A stretch of DNA of 40,462 nt from an uncultured Collinsella sp. (GTDB lineage Bacteria > Actinomycetota > Coriobacteriia > Coriobacteriales > Coriobacteriaceae), in contig CAJMHR010000022.1 of assembly GCA_905213265.1 (NCBI GenBank), positions 1 to 40,462 of the forward strand. Direction: 5' to 3'. This document shows, in pieces, positions 8,284 to 16,721 of this stretch (positions within the stretch are counted from its first letter, which is position 1; each line of letters begins with the position of its first letter). A program made the translations under genes and the position numbers. The notes below the pieces were generated by a model, which saw nothing but the letters and a program-made list of their open reading frames with translations, had not been told where the DNA came from and did not search any database.

Positions 8284-9810
8284 TTAGTCTGCTCGATAGT
8301 GCGAACCTAAGCTTTCAGTTCGCTTGCGCATGGCTTTGACCATTTCCTGTGCTAGTCGAATCTGCGACTGTAGGCGGGCGAGGGCTGCGATCTCGCTGTC
8401 CTGAGCTTTCTGTGTGCTCAAGGTCGTTGCCTCCGTCTTCAAGCCCTCAAGCTCGTGTAGCGCCTCGGATAGGCCCGTCTCGGTGCGGTTGATCATGCAA
8501 TAGGTGCTCATCGTGTGCTTAAGGCTGTGTGTCAGGCGTTCGGCATCTGCTGTAGCTATGCCATGCTGGGGGAGGGCGATATCCGCCTTCAGGGCTGTCT
8601 CAGGCTCTTTCTGCGCTGCAAGGGCTGCCGATGCGCCTGCGATGCGTCCGAATACGATGCCGTTGGCGCTTGACAAGCCACCAATGCGGTCGGCGCCGTG
8701 CATACCGCCTGTTGCCTCGCCACAGGCGTAGAGGCCCTCAACGCCCGTGTGCGCGGTCTTGTCGATCTTGATACCGCCGTTGGCGGCGTGGGCATACATC
8801 GCCACGCGCATCTCGTCGGTCGGCACGATGCCGTGCTCGTCTTGTAGCCAGGTGGCAAAGGTCTGCACAAACTCGGGGACGTCCTCGCGAGGGAAGTCGT
8901 AGTGGAGCGCCAAGCCTTCGGCACCTGCCTGATCGATGGCAAGATCGATGGCGCGGGAGACCAAGCGCGACGTGAAGGGGCCATATCCGGATCGCTGCTC
9001 AAGCAGATCGTCCAGCTTTTCGTCGGCAATATCGACCGGTTGGTCAAATGTGACGTAGCGCCAGGTCTTCTCGTTAAAGACAAGGTTGCGCTTGGGCTCG
9101 ATGAAGCCGGGCATCATCTGCATGAACTCTATATTAGTAAGGGACGCACCGTGCGCCAGCGCGATGGCCTGTGATGAGCTGAGCACGTCAGCGGAAGTGA
9201 GGCTTCGCTCGAACAGGCCACCCGTGCCGCCCGCAGCGATGATAGTGGCCTTGGCTGCTATAGACACGAGATGCTCGTTTGCGCGGTCGTAGAGCACGGT
9301 TCCGGTTATTCTGCCGTTCGTGTCCTCAACAAGGTCGATAAGCTCATGGCGGGGGAGCAGGCGAATGCCGAGCGACTCGATCCGGGCTGTCAGAGCGTCC
9401 TCAAGGGGCTTGCGGGTGAGGCCGCGCCACATGCGCGTTTTGTGGTCAAAGCAGGGGATAAACTGCTTTTGCTGAGCGCTCTCAGCGTTTTGCGGACGCT
9501 TGAGCTCAACGCCCAGGTCTTGCTCGAGCCATTCAATTGCCTGGGGAATGCCGTGGACAAACGTCTGGACAAGCTCGGGGTCGGCGACACCGCCGCCGAC
9601 GGTCTGGATGGTGTCGATGAGGTCTTGTTCGTCGTCTTCGTTAACGGGTCCGATAAGCCCCAGGCCCCAGGTTCCGGGGAAGAAGCTCGATCCGCTCATA
9701 GTCTTGCCGGCGCTTGCCACAGCGACGGTTGCGCCCGTGCGTGCCGCTTCGATGGCGGCACAAAGGCCCGCAATGCCAGATCCAATTACCAGTACATCAG
9801 TCGATTCCAT
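8284..9810 (-). CDS. FAD-dependent oxidoreductase, L-aspartate oxidase/fumarate reductase flavoprotein family
   Basis: 508 aa. The N-terminal FAD-binding Rossmann motif is VLVIGSGIAGLCAAIEAA (G10, G12, G15). GGTGGLF, the NIEFMQMMP segment, LVSRAIDLAI with the active-site Arg counterpart, YAHAANGGIKID (His as in the AHYTCGG motif of NadB) and GADRIGGLSSANGIVFGR follow in the order typical of NadB, SdhA and FrdA. In FrdA and NadB the QMHP motif has a His; here it is MQMMP, so the substrate or direction may differ. No nadA/nadC and no Fe-S or membrane subunit is adjacent. The start at 9810 has AAAGGAAG upstream; the longer frame has none. An electron-transfer partner or true substrate cannot be named. 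Confidence 0.8.
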   Translation of the reverse strand: MESTDVLVIGSGIAGLCAAIEAARTGATVAVASAGKTMSGSSFFPGTWGLGLIGPVNEDDEQDLIDTIQTVGGGVADPELVQTFVHGIPQAIEWLEQDLGVELKRPQNAESAQQKQFIPCFDHKTRMWRGLTRKPLEDALTARIESLGIRLLPRHELIDLVEDTNGRITGTVLYDRANEHLVSIAAKATIIAAGGTGGLFERSLTSADVLSSSQAIALAHGASLTNIEFMQMMPGFIEPKRNLVFNEKTWRYVTFDQPVDIADEKLDDLLEQRSGYGPFTSRLVSRAIDLAIDQAGAEGLALHYDFPREDVPEFVQTFATWLQDEHGIVPTDEMRVAMYAHAANGGIKIDKTAHTGVEGLYACGEATGGMHGADRIGGLSSANGIVFGRIAGASAALAAQKEPETALKADIALPQHGIATADAERLTHSLKHTMSTYCMINRTETGLSEALHELEGLKTEATTLSTQKAQDSEIAALARLQSQIRLAQEMVKAMRKRTESLGSHYRAD

Positions 9811-9998
9811 TGGCTTCCTTTCTCGTCCGGCGCATTGTCGCACGGGTGATCGGCAATGGGGTCGCAAAGACTCGGCAAATCGGTAAAGGGCAAATATGGC
9901 AGGTGGGCGTCATGGACGCTCTGACGCTCCATCTCATCACATCTCGTATTTCGCCGCAACTGACATATCGGCATTAGCTATCCTGCGTCGGTGTAAAC

Positions 9999-10031
9999 AA
10001 AAAGAGCCGCTACCTCGAAAGGTAGCGGCTC
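9999..10031 (-). terminator. terminator of the scaffold/GGGtGRT operon
   Basis: Perfect 12-bp stem GAGCCGCTACCT/AGGTAGCGGCTC, CGAA loop, followed on the minus strand by five T. Confidence 0.93.
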
Positions 10032-10065
10032 CAAGCTCAACTATATGAGCATCGCGCGGGCGCGA

Positions 10066-11070
10066 TTAGGCCTTGAGGGCCTCCTCGACGGCGACGGCGC
10101 AGGCGACGGTGGCACCGACCATGGGGTTGTTGCCCATGCCGATGAGACCCATCATGTCGACGTGCGCAGGCACGGAGGAAGAACCGGCGAACTGGGCGTC
10201 GGAGTGCATACGGCCCATGGTGTCGGTCATGCCGTAAGAGGCAGGGCCGGCGCCCATGTTGTCCGGGTGCAGGGTACGGCCAGTGCCGCCACCAGAAGCG
10301 ACGGAGAAGTACTTCTTGCCAGCCTCGAGGCGCTCCTTCTTGTAGGTGCCAGCGACGGGGTGCTGGAAGCGCGTGGGGTTGGTGGAGTTACCGGTGATCG
10401 AGATGTCGACGTTCTCGTGCCACATGATGGCAACGCCCTCGCGGACGTCGTCGGCGCCGTAGCAGTTGACGGCGGCGCGGGGACCATCGGAGTAGGGGAT
10501 GGTCTCGACGACCTTGAGCTCGCCCGTGAAGTAGTCGAACTGGGTCTTCACGTAGGTGAAGCCGTTGATGCGGGCGATGATCTGAGCAGCGTCCTTGCCC
10601 AGACCGTTGAGGATGACGCGCAGCGGCTTCTTGCGAGCCTTGTTGGCGTTCAGAGCCAGGCCGATAGCACCCTCAGCGGCAGCGAAGGACTCGTGACCGG
10701 CCAGGAAGGCGAAGCACTCGGTGTCGTCGGAGAGCAGCATAGCGCCCAGGTTGCCGTGGCCCAGACCGACCTTGCGGTCCTCGGCGACGGAGCCGGGAAC
10801 GGTGAAGGCCTGGATGCCCTCGCCGATGATGGCGGCAGCCTCAGAAGCGGACTTGGCGCCACGCTTGACAGCGAGAGCGCAACCGAGGGTGTAGGCCCAC
10901 TCGGCGTTCTGGAAGGCGATGGACTGGGTGTTGTTGACGATCTCACGCGGGTTGAAGCCCTTGTCGGTGCAGATCTGCAGAGCTTCCTCGAGGGAGGCGA
11001 TGCCGTTGTCGGCGAGGCACTTGTTGATCTTGTCAGCGCGGCGCTCGTAACCTTCGAACGTAACAGTCAT
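10066..11070 (-). CDS. GGGtGRT family protein
   Basis: 334 aa. The family-naming motif GGGTGRTLHPDNM is at about 260-272, followed by the conserved ASYGMTDTMGRMHSDAQFAGSS and GMGNNPMVGATVA. The family occurs in strict anaerobes and has no established biochemical role known to me. The gene is second in an operon, 18 bp after a NifU-like Fe-S scaffold gene, with AGAAAGGGAGGG as a strong ribosome site and a terminator 35 bp after its stop. The Gly-rich loop and constant partner suggest a nucleotide- or cofactor-linked role in Fe-S or selenium/sulfur chemistry, but that is inference. Few Cys are present, so it is unlikely to be the cluster carrier itself. Confidence 0.88.
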   Translation of the reverse strand: MTVTFEGYERRADKINKCLADNGIASLEEALQICTDKGFNPREIVNNTQSIAFQNAEWAYTLGCALAVKRGAKSASEAAAIIGEGIQAFTVPGSVAEDRKVGLGHGNLGAMLLSDDTECFAFLAGHESFAAAEGAIGLALNANKARKKPLRVILNGLGKDAAQIIARINGFTYVKTQFDYFTGELKVVETIPYSDGPRAAVNCYGADDVREGVAIMWHENVDISITGNSTNPTRFQHPVAGTYKKERLEAGKKYFSVASGGGTGRTLHPDNMGAGPASYGMTDTMGRMHSDAQFAGSSSVPAHVDMMGLIGMGNNPMVGATVACAVAVEEALKA

Positions 11071-11088
11071 AGTTATTTCCCTCCCTTT

Positions 11089-11823
11089 CTACTCGTGAAC
11101 CGGGAACACGCTGGCGACGGAGTGAGTCTCCTCGTCGGTGCGCGGGTCGATGTACTTGGCAGCGTTCTCCCACTGACCATAGTGGCCCATAGCGCCAGCG
11201 ATGGCCTCCTCGGGGGTCTTGCCGGCCTTGACAGCGTCGGTGAACTTGCCGAGGTTCAGGAACTCGAACGCGATGATCTCGTTCTTGTCGTTGAGAGCCA
11301 TGCGGGTGACGTAGCCCTGAGCGAGCTCGAGGTAACGAGCGCCCTTGGCCTTGGTGCCGAACATGGTGCCGACCTGAGAGCGAAGGCCCTTGCCGAGGTC
11401 GTCGAGGGAGGCGCCCACGGGCAGGCCGCCCTCGGAGAACGCGGTCTGGCTGCGGCCGTAAACGATCTGCAGGAAGATCTCGCGCATAGCAACGTTGATG
11501 GCGTCGCAGACAAGGTCGGTGTTGAGGGCCTCGAGGATGGTCTTACCGGGAAGGATCTCGGAAGCCATGGCGGCAGAGTGGGTCATGCCCGAGCAGCCGA
11601 TGGTCTCAACGAGGGCCTCCTCGATGATGCCGTCCTTGACGTTCAGTGTGAGCTTGCAGGCGCCTTGCTGAGGTGCGCACCAACCCACACCGTGCGTAAG
11701 ACCGGAGATGTCGGAAATCTCCTTAGCCTGGACCCACTTGCCCTCCTCGGGGATGGGTGCGGGGCCGTGGTATGCACCCTTGGCAACGGGGCACATGTTC
11801 TCCACTTCCTGTGAGTACTGCAT
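11089..11823 (-). CDS. NifU-like iron-sulfur cluster assembly scaffold protein
   Basis: 244 aa. The NifU/IscU-type N-domain signature is present, with Cys near C49, C56, C77 (ETIGCSGMTHSAAMASEIL) and C106 (DLVCDAIN); C11 adds a fifth. A C-terminal extension of about 130 residues, not found in SufU or IscU, ends in YGQWENAAKYIDPRT. The start at 11823 is supported by AGAGGAGAGG; the frame upstream has no ribosome site. This is a different branch from the SufU at 13701-14135. It is first gene of the operon with the GGGtGRT gene, so the two proteins probably form one machine. Confidence 0.88.
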   Translation of the reverse strand: MQYSQEVENMCPVAKGAYHGPAPIPEEGKWVQAKEISDISGLTHGVGWCAPQQGACKLTLNVKDGIIEEALVETIGCSGMTHSAAMASEILPGKTILEALNTDLVCDAINVAMREIFLQIVYGRSQTAFSEGGLPVGASLDDLGKGLRSQVGTMFGTKAKGARYLELAQGYVTRMALNDKNEIIAFEFLNLGKFTDAVKAGKTPEEAIAGAMGHYGQWENAAKYIDPRTDEETHSVASVFPVHE

Positions 11824-12226
11824 GCCTCTCCTCTCTATCGTGTTGGCGTCCCGTCTGGGGGCCGTGGCTGGCGATTGCCGGGCGACCCTTCGAAAGGGAC
11901 ATGACATGCAGCCCTTATAATACCGCGAAATGCACGGAATATTCGGCGAACGGCTCAGTTTTCGTAGCGAGAAGTCCGGAAGTTTTAATTGAAACGGTTT
12001 AACTCTATGTTCTGTGGTCGCGAACTTCCGTAGAGGGGGTCCGTCTTGGGCAAGCTATTGGTCAGCTCTTGTAAGCATTGCGGGGGTTGACCTGTTGCAA
12101 CGGTGCCGTTCGCCGCCTGATTACTGCCTTTGGCCGCGCGAGTGTATTGTTTTGCGTGAATGTTTTGATGGCACGCTTCAATCGTGCTGTATTGGATGGC
12201 AAGCAGATCCCGGCGAAGGGAGCGCC
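11824..12226. other. divergent intergenic region
   Basis: About 400 bp between the scaffold operon and the RAYT gene. A TATTATAA-like -10 for the minus strand is seen near 11915-11923, without a good -35. A frame is open toward the RAYT gene on the plus strand but has no ribosome site or family feature before 12227. I see no RNA gene here. Confidence 0.4.
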
Positions 12227-13039
12227 ATGCAGCGCGTTTGGAGAACGGTTACCGGCTTTTACCATGTCTGTGCCCGCGGTACGGGCAAGCGGCTCATCTT
12301 TGAGGGCGATGACGACCGGTGGGAGTTTTTGGAGCTGATGCGCAAGTGCTGCCGCGAGGAGGGCGTGACGGTTATCGCCTGGTGCCTTATGGGCAATCAC
12401 GTGCATTTGGTGCTTGCAGATTACGAGGACAGGATGAGCGCGGCGATGCACCGTCTGCTTTTGACGTACGCGCGGCGGTTCAATAAACGCACGGGGCGCA
12501 CAGGCCATCTGTTCCAGAACCGTTTTGACCGGCGTTCGCTCGATACCGATTGGCAGGTGATGGAGACTATTCGCTCCGTACACGCCGATCCGCAGGAGGT
12601 GGGCATCAGTCTCATTGAGCGTTATCCCTGGAGCAGCTTTGCGGAGCATTTGTGCGCTTACGACGGTGACGCGGCCGATGTCGCGAGGGGATTTTCTGAT
12701 CCTTCTTGCGTGCTTGAGCTTTTTGGTTCTGCCGAGGGCTTTATTGCCTATTCGCTTTCGACGCCCGCGGGCAGTGAGCCAGCGCTGTGCGATATGAAAG
12801 AGACAGAGTGGGAACGCCACGCCTTTGCCGGCAAGATGGCGAAGAGCCTCGGGGTTCCGCTCCACGGGGTTAAAGCCGCGCCGTCGGCGCAGCGCAATAT
12901 CGTCATTCTTGGATTGCACGATGCCGGTTTTACGGTGCGTCAGATTGAGCGATATACGGGGATTGGCAAAAGTACCGTTTCTCGTATCGTGCGTGCCTGT
13001 GCACGAACGGCGGTGCAGACTGGCCGAAACGTGGCGTAG
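12227..13039 (+). CDS. REP-associated tyrosine transposase (RAYT)/Y1 transposase family
   Basis: 270 aa. The single-strand transposase (HUH-type) core is visible: the HxH metal motif in MGNHVHLVL (H58, H60) and the nucleophile-candidate Tyr in LLLTYARRFNKRTGRTGHLFQNRF (Y81). The C-terminal about 35 residues (DAGFTVRQIERYTGIGKSTVSRIV) form a helix-turn-helix, an addition seen in some RAYT proteins. ATG at 12227 is chosen because GAAGGGA sits 5 bp upstream. RAYTs are domesticated single-copy relatives of IS200/IS605 transposases that act on REP palindromes; no clear REP array flanks this copy. The reading frame looks intact. Confidence 0.88.
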   Translation: MQRVWRTVTGFYHVCARGTGKRLIFEGDDDRWEFLELMRKCCREEGVTVIAWCLMGNHVHLVLADYEDRMSAAMHRLLLTYARRFNKRTGRTGHLFQNRFDRRSLDTDWQVMETIRSVHADPQEVGISLIERYPWSSFAEHLCAYDGDAADVARGFSDPSCVLELFGSAEGFIAYSLSTPAGSEPALCDMKETEWERHAFAGKMAKSLGVPLHGVKAAPSAQRNIVILGLHDAGFTVRQIERYTGIGKSTVSRIVRACARTAVQTGRNVA

Positions 13040-13645
13040 GACTGCCTGTGCACCGCAGCTGGGGTCGCCCATATGCCACAACCATTGTTCTAAAAGCTTG
13101 GTACGGTAACTGCACTTCTTAATATGCATAGAAAAATCGCCATCTTGCATAAAATAACGGCTCGGTCCGGGTTTGCCCGTGCCTACCCCCGTCTGCGCCG
13201 TGCAAAAAACGGAGTTTTCAGCATCGTGTTGCTGTCGGCACCGCCGCAATCTTGCAACATACGGGTCCCGAAGCTATTGATTTCCGCCGTTGCGCCCCCG
13301 AAGCGCGTGCCTGCGTCCCGTCAGACCGCGATGCTTGTTCTAAAACACAATATATATGCGCCTAAAGACGTTGATTAACGCTTTCGATGCGTATACACAC
13401 AGCTTGGCGTGCTGAATACTCGCAAAAATGCACGCCGCTCCCTATGGGACCCGTCTGCGGCAGGCGCGAAGCGAGTCGGAGCTTCGCAGAACGGGGCTTG
13501 GCGCATTGCTTGGCGGGCCCGGGGCCCTGCCGCAGGCCTTTGGTGCTGTGGAAAACGCCCGTGCTCGCGTCTGGCTGTGTGGCAAATGTCAGACGGGGCG
13601 CCGGACGCGCGGACTTTGTGCGTTCGCGCTCATTAGGTAAAAACA
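13040..13645. other. long non-coding stretch with strong inverted repeats (possible structured RNA or decayed element)
   Basis: No reading frame here has a ribosome site or family feature. Inverted repeats: ACCCGTCTG (13449-13457) against CAGACGGGG (13590-13598, eight perfect pairs); CTGCGGCAGG (13455-13464) against CCTGCCGCAG (13526-13535); and hairpin GCGAAGC/GCTTCGC (13466-13487). The first two share the CTG, so they are alternative or stacked pairings. The left part (13040-13380) is AT-richer and contains TTGTTCTAAAA twice (near 13084 and 13335). An RNA gene, a dispersed intergenic repeat or a decayed element are all possible. Confidence 0.4.
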
Positions 13646-13668
13646 GAGCCGCCCGTATCGGGCGGCTC
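13639..13668 (-). terminator. terminator of the suf operon
   Basis: Perfect 10-bp stem GAGCCGCCCG/CGGGCGGCTC with a TAT loop; on the minus strand it is followed by TGTTTTTA. It lies 33 bp after the sufU stop. Confidence 0.9.
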
Positions 13669-13700
13669 GGCAATCAAAAACCTTGGATTCGGGGCATAAA

Positions 13701-14135
13701 CTACTGGTTAGCTTGCCCCTCGAGCATGCCGTCGAGGGTGCGCCAGGCGAGCTCGGCGCATTTGACGCGGGCGGGCATGTGCGAGATGTCCTGGAGCTGG
13801 GCGGCTTCGTCCAGGTCTTCCAGGCCCTCCTCGGAGAGCTTCTCGCCGCGGATCATGGCAAGGAAGAGCTCTGCTAGGCGGCGAGCTTCCTCGACGGTCT
13901 CGCCGGTGATGAGGTCGGCCATGATGTCGGCGCTGGCCTGACTGATGGCGCAGCCGTGGCCGGTAAAGGAGGCCTCCTCGATTACGCCGTTCTCGACGCG
14001 CAGCTGCAAGGTGAGCTCGTCGCCGCAGCTGGGGTTGATGCCGTCGTGCTCGTGCGTGGGGGCATCCATCTCATACTTATAGTCGGGGTGCGAGTTGTGC
14101 TCCATAAATGTGGTGGAGGTGTACAGATTACCCAT
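13701..14135 (-). CDS. sufU: Fe-S cluster assembly scaffold/sulfur-transfer protein SufU
   Basis: 144 aa. The three conserved Cys of SufU are present: C37 in NPSCGD (with D39), C62 in GHGCAISQASADIM and C126 in RVKCAELAWRTL; together with D39 these bind zinc in Gram-positive SufU. The protein accepts persulfide sulfur from SufS and passes it to SufBCD. The start ATG overlaps the end of sufS by 8 bp (ATGGGTAA), with TTGGAG upstream; an internal Met at residue 11 is a weaker alternative. It is the last gene of the suf operon, just before the terminator. Confidence 0.93.
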   Translation of the reverse strand: MGNLYTSTTFMEHNSHPDYKYEMDAPTHEHDGINPSCGDELTLQLRVENGVIEEASFTGHGCAISQASADIMADLITGETVEEARRLAELFLAMIRGEKLSEEGLEDLDEAAQLQDISHMPARVKCAELAWRTLDGMLEGQANQ

Positions 14136-15453
14136 TGAACGTGCTCCAAACGTGATGCAGGCCGGCGATGAACTTGTCGATGTCGGCCTTGTCGTTGTAG
14201 AAGGCCACGCTGGCGCGGCAGCAGGCAAGGTTCTCGACGCCCAGCCAGGTGAGCAGCGGCTGCGCGCAGTGGTGGCCGGCGCGTATGCAGACGCCGTCCA
14301 TGTCCATGATGCTCGCGACGTCGTGCGGGTGGATGCCCTTGACGTTAAAGCTCACAACGCCGTGGTGGTTGTCCCAATAGATGGAGCCGATGATCTGGAC
14401 AAAGTCGAGCTGCATGAGCTCGCCCATCAGATAGTGGACGAGTGCCTGCTCGCGGGCCTGGATGTTCTCGTAACCCACGGTGTTGACCAGGTAGTCGAGT
14501 GCCGCACCCGTGGCGAAGATGCCGGCGGCGTCCTGCGTGCCGGCCTCGAATTTCTCGGGAACGGGCGCCCAGACGGCGTCCTGCTCGGTGACCGAATCGA
14601 TCATCTCACCGCCGGTAAGCACTGGCGGCATGGCGTTGAGCAGGTCCATCTTGCCCCACAGCACGCCGATGCCCATGGGGCCCATGGCCTTGTGCGCGCT
14701 AAAGGCAAAGAAGTCGGCGCCCAGGTCGGCCACATCGACCGGCATGTGCGGCAGCGACTGCGCACCGTCGACGACCAGGTAGCCGCCGTACTTGTGCACG
14801 AGCTTGCCGAGGTTCTTGACTGGGTTCTCGACGCCCAACACGTTGGAGACCTGTCCCACGGCCAGGATCTTGGTCTTGGGACCCACCTTGGCAAGAACCT
14901 CCTCGGTGGTGAGCTGGCCGGTCTTGGTGGGGTAGAGGTAGACGAGCTTGGCGCCGGTCTTGCGGCAGACCTGCTGCCACGGGATTAGGTTGGAGTGGTG
15001 CTCCATGATGGTGATGACGACCTCGTCACCGGGCTCGAGCACCGTGGGTGCAAAGCTCTTGGCGACCAGGTTGAGCGACTCGCTCGTGTTGCGGGTGAAG
15101 ACGACCTCGTTGGCCTGGGGAGCGCCGATGAGGTCGGCGATCTGCTGGCGGACCTTCGCGATGGCCTCGGTGGCCTCGACGGACAGCGAGTACAGGCCAC
15201 GCAGGGGGTTGGCATTCATGCGCTGATAGAAGTCGCGCTCGGCGTCGAGCACGCAGGCAGGGCGCTGCGCGGTGGCGGCACTATCGAGGAAGGCGATCTC
15301 GGGGTGCTGCTGGAACAGCGGGAACTGTGCCTTGTAGGGATTGGTCTCGATGTCGACGGTAGGCCAGCCGCGCGAGGCCTCGTCGCTGGCGTCGAGCTCC
15401 ATAGGCTCCGGTGCGGTACAGGTATCGCATTTAACGTGCTCGGTGTCGATCAT
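14128..15453 (-). CDS. sufS: cysteine desulfurase SufS
   Basis: 441 aa, PLP enzyme that takes sulfur from cysteine as a persulfide. The PLP lysine is K255 in FSAHKAMGPMGIGVLWG, and the persulfide Cys is about C396 in RAGHHCAQPL (group II loop). VVDGAQSLPH gives the PLP-contacting Asp/Gln. The N-terminus is about 35 residues longer than in typical SufS and begins with a CxxC (KCDTC); the ribosome site GAGGAG directly before 15453 supports the long start. ATG overlaps the sufD stop as ATGA, so the two genes are translationally coupled. Confidence 0.95.
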   Translation of the reverse strand: MIDTEHVKCDTCTAPEPMELDASDEASRGWPTVDIETNPYKAQFPLFQQHPEIAFLDSAATAQRPACVLDAERDFYQRMNANPLRGLYSLSVEATEAIAKVRQQIADLIGAPQANEVVFTRNTSESLNLVAKSFAPTVLEPGDEVVITIMEHHSNLIPWQQVCRKTGAKLVYLYPTKTGQLTTEEVLAKVGPKTKILAVGQVSNVLGVENPVKNLGKLVHKYGGYLVVDGAQSLPHMPVDVADLGADFFAFSAHKAMGPMGIGVLWGKMDLLNAMPPVLTGGEMIDSVTEQDAVWAPVPEKFEAGTQDAAGIFATGAALDYLVNTVGYENIQAREQALVHYLMGELMQLDFVQIIGSIYWDNHHGVVSFNVKGIHPHDVASIMDMDGVCIRAGHHCAQPLLTWLGVENLACCRASVAFYNDKADIDKFIAGLHHVWSTFNG

Positions 15454-16721
15454 GCGAGCTCCTCTTCAAAGTTGTCGATCAGGTTGTTGCCCAGGCGGAC
15501 GACGGCTGCGCGAGTGCGCTCGTCGGTGGCGGAAAGTGCGGCGTCCTCCAGCTTGGCGCGGATGAACAGGTCCTCGGCGGCGTTTTGGTCAAGGCCGCGG
15601 CAGGCGAGATAGAACAGCTGCTCGTCGCGGACGTGACCGATGGTGGCGCCGTGGTTGCCGGCGACGTCGTCCTCGTCGCAGAGGATGACGGGGACGGTCT
15701 TGTTGTCGACGCCCTTGTTGGCGAGCAGCACGGTTTCGCGCTCGGTGCCGGTTGCACCCTTGCAGCCGTGCACGAGGTCGATGGTGCCGCGGTAGACCTT
15801 CTTGGACGTGCCGGTCAGCACGCCGTTGGCGTCGATCTCGCACTCGGTCTTGCGACCGCGGTGGCGCAGCTCGTAGTTAAAGTCGCGCACCTGCTCGCGG
15901 GCGCCCAGATAGTCAGTATCGATAGTGACCTTGGCGGTATCGCCCAGCAGGTCGCCGGCAAGGCCGGTGGCGCTGGCGCCGGCACCCAGGACGGTGTGCT
16001 GCACGTTGACGCGCGCGCCCTCGTCCAGGAACAGGCCGGTGTCGTCGAGCGCGATCCAGCTATCGTCGAGCGTCTGTGTGCAGGTTACGTTGACGGTGGC
16101 GTACTCGTGGGCGCACACGCGTAGCACGGAGCCCACGACGCCTTGGCCGGCAACGGGGGAGTCCAGGGCAATAAGCAGATCGAGCGTTGCCTGCGGACGG
16201 GCGACGACATCGATGGCGGCGATGGCCGCGGCAGTGTCGACGCCACTCACGCGCACGGTAACCGTGGCGTGCTTATATGCGGGCACATCGATGACGATGC
16301 GCTTGGTGGCGTGCTCGGCCAAGTAGGCGTAGGCAGCCTCGCCCATGCCGGTCTCGAAGGCCTCGGCAGGAGAGAGCTCCTCCTCGAGCTTGATGGCGCC
16401 GGCCTGGTAGACGGAGGTGGCGGGCACGTCGAGCTCGGTCTCGGGCGTGATGCGGGCGCGGTCGGCAGCGTCGCCGGGGGCGGAGGCGCGGCGCTCGGGG
16501 AAGCGCTCGGCCATGGCGTCCATGGCGGCTTCGAATGCGTCTACCACGCCAGTAAACTGCTCGTCCAAGCCCTCGACCTCAACGGCCTCGGTGGGAGCGG
16601 CGGCAAGCTCGTCAGAGAGCTCGAGCTTGGTCTGGTTCATCTTGAGCCAACCCCAAGTGGCTGCCGGCATCGCGTTGACCTGCTCAAGGGTGGTAGCAGC
16701 GGTGTTCGTGGTCTGATTCAT
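15450..16721 (-). CDS. sufD: Fe-S cluster assembly protein SufD
   Basis: 423 aa. Partner of SufB in the SufBC2D scaffold complex. The right-handed beta-helix core spans about 170-370, and the SufBD-family C-terminal segment (NHGATIGHVRDEQLFYLACRGLDQNAAEDLFIRAKLEDA) contains the HGATIG signature. The N-terminal third is divergent, as usual for SufD. The start codon shares one base with the sufB stop (TAATG), and GGAGCGATCGG upstream is the ribosome site. Third gene of sufCBDSU. Confidence 0.93.
   Translation of the reverse strand: MNQTTNTAATTLEQVNAMPAATWGWLKMNQTKLELSDELAAAPTEAVEVEGLDEQFTGVVDAFEAAMDAMAERFPERRASAPGDAADRARITPETELDVPATSVYQAGAIKLEEELSPAEAFETGMGEAAYAYLAEHATKRIVIDVPAYKHATVTVRVSGVDTAAAIAAIDVVARPQATLDLLIALDSPVAGQGVVGSVLRVCAHEYATVNVTCTQTLDDSWIALDDTGLFLDEGARVNVQHTVLGAGASATGLAGDLLGDTAKVTIDTDYLGAREQVRDFNYELRHRGRKTECEIDANGVLTGTSKKVYRGTIDLVHGCKGATGTERETVLLANKGVDNKTVPVILCDEDDVAGNHGATIGHVRDEQLFYLACRGLDQNAAEDLFIRAKLEDAALSATDERTRAAVVRLGNNLIDNFEEELA

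Noticed and set aside
13362..13673. 103-codon minus-strand frame in the non-coding stretch
   Set aside because: No ribosome site, odd Pro/Arg/Ser-rich composition, runs across the suf terminator.
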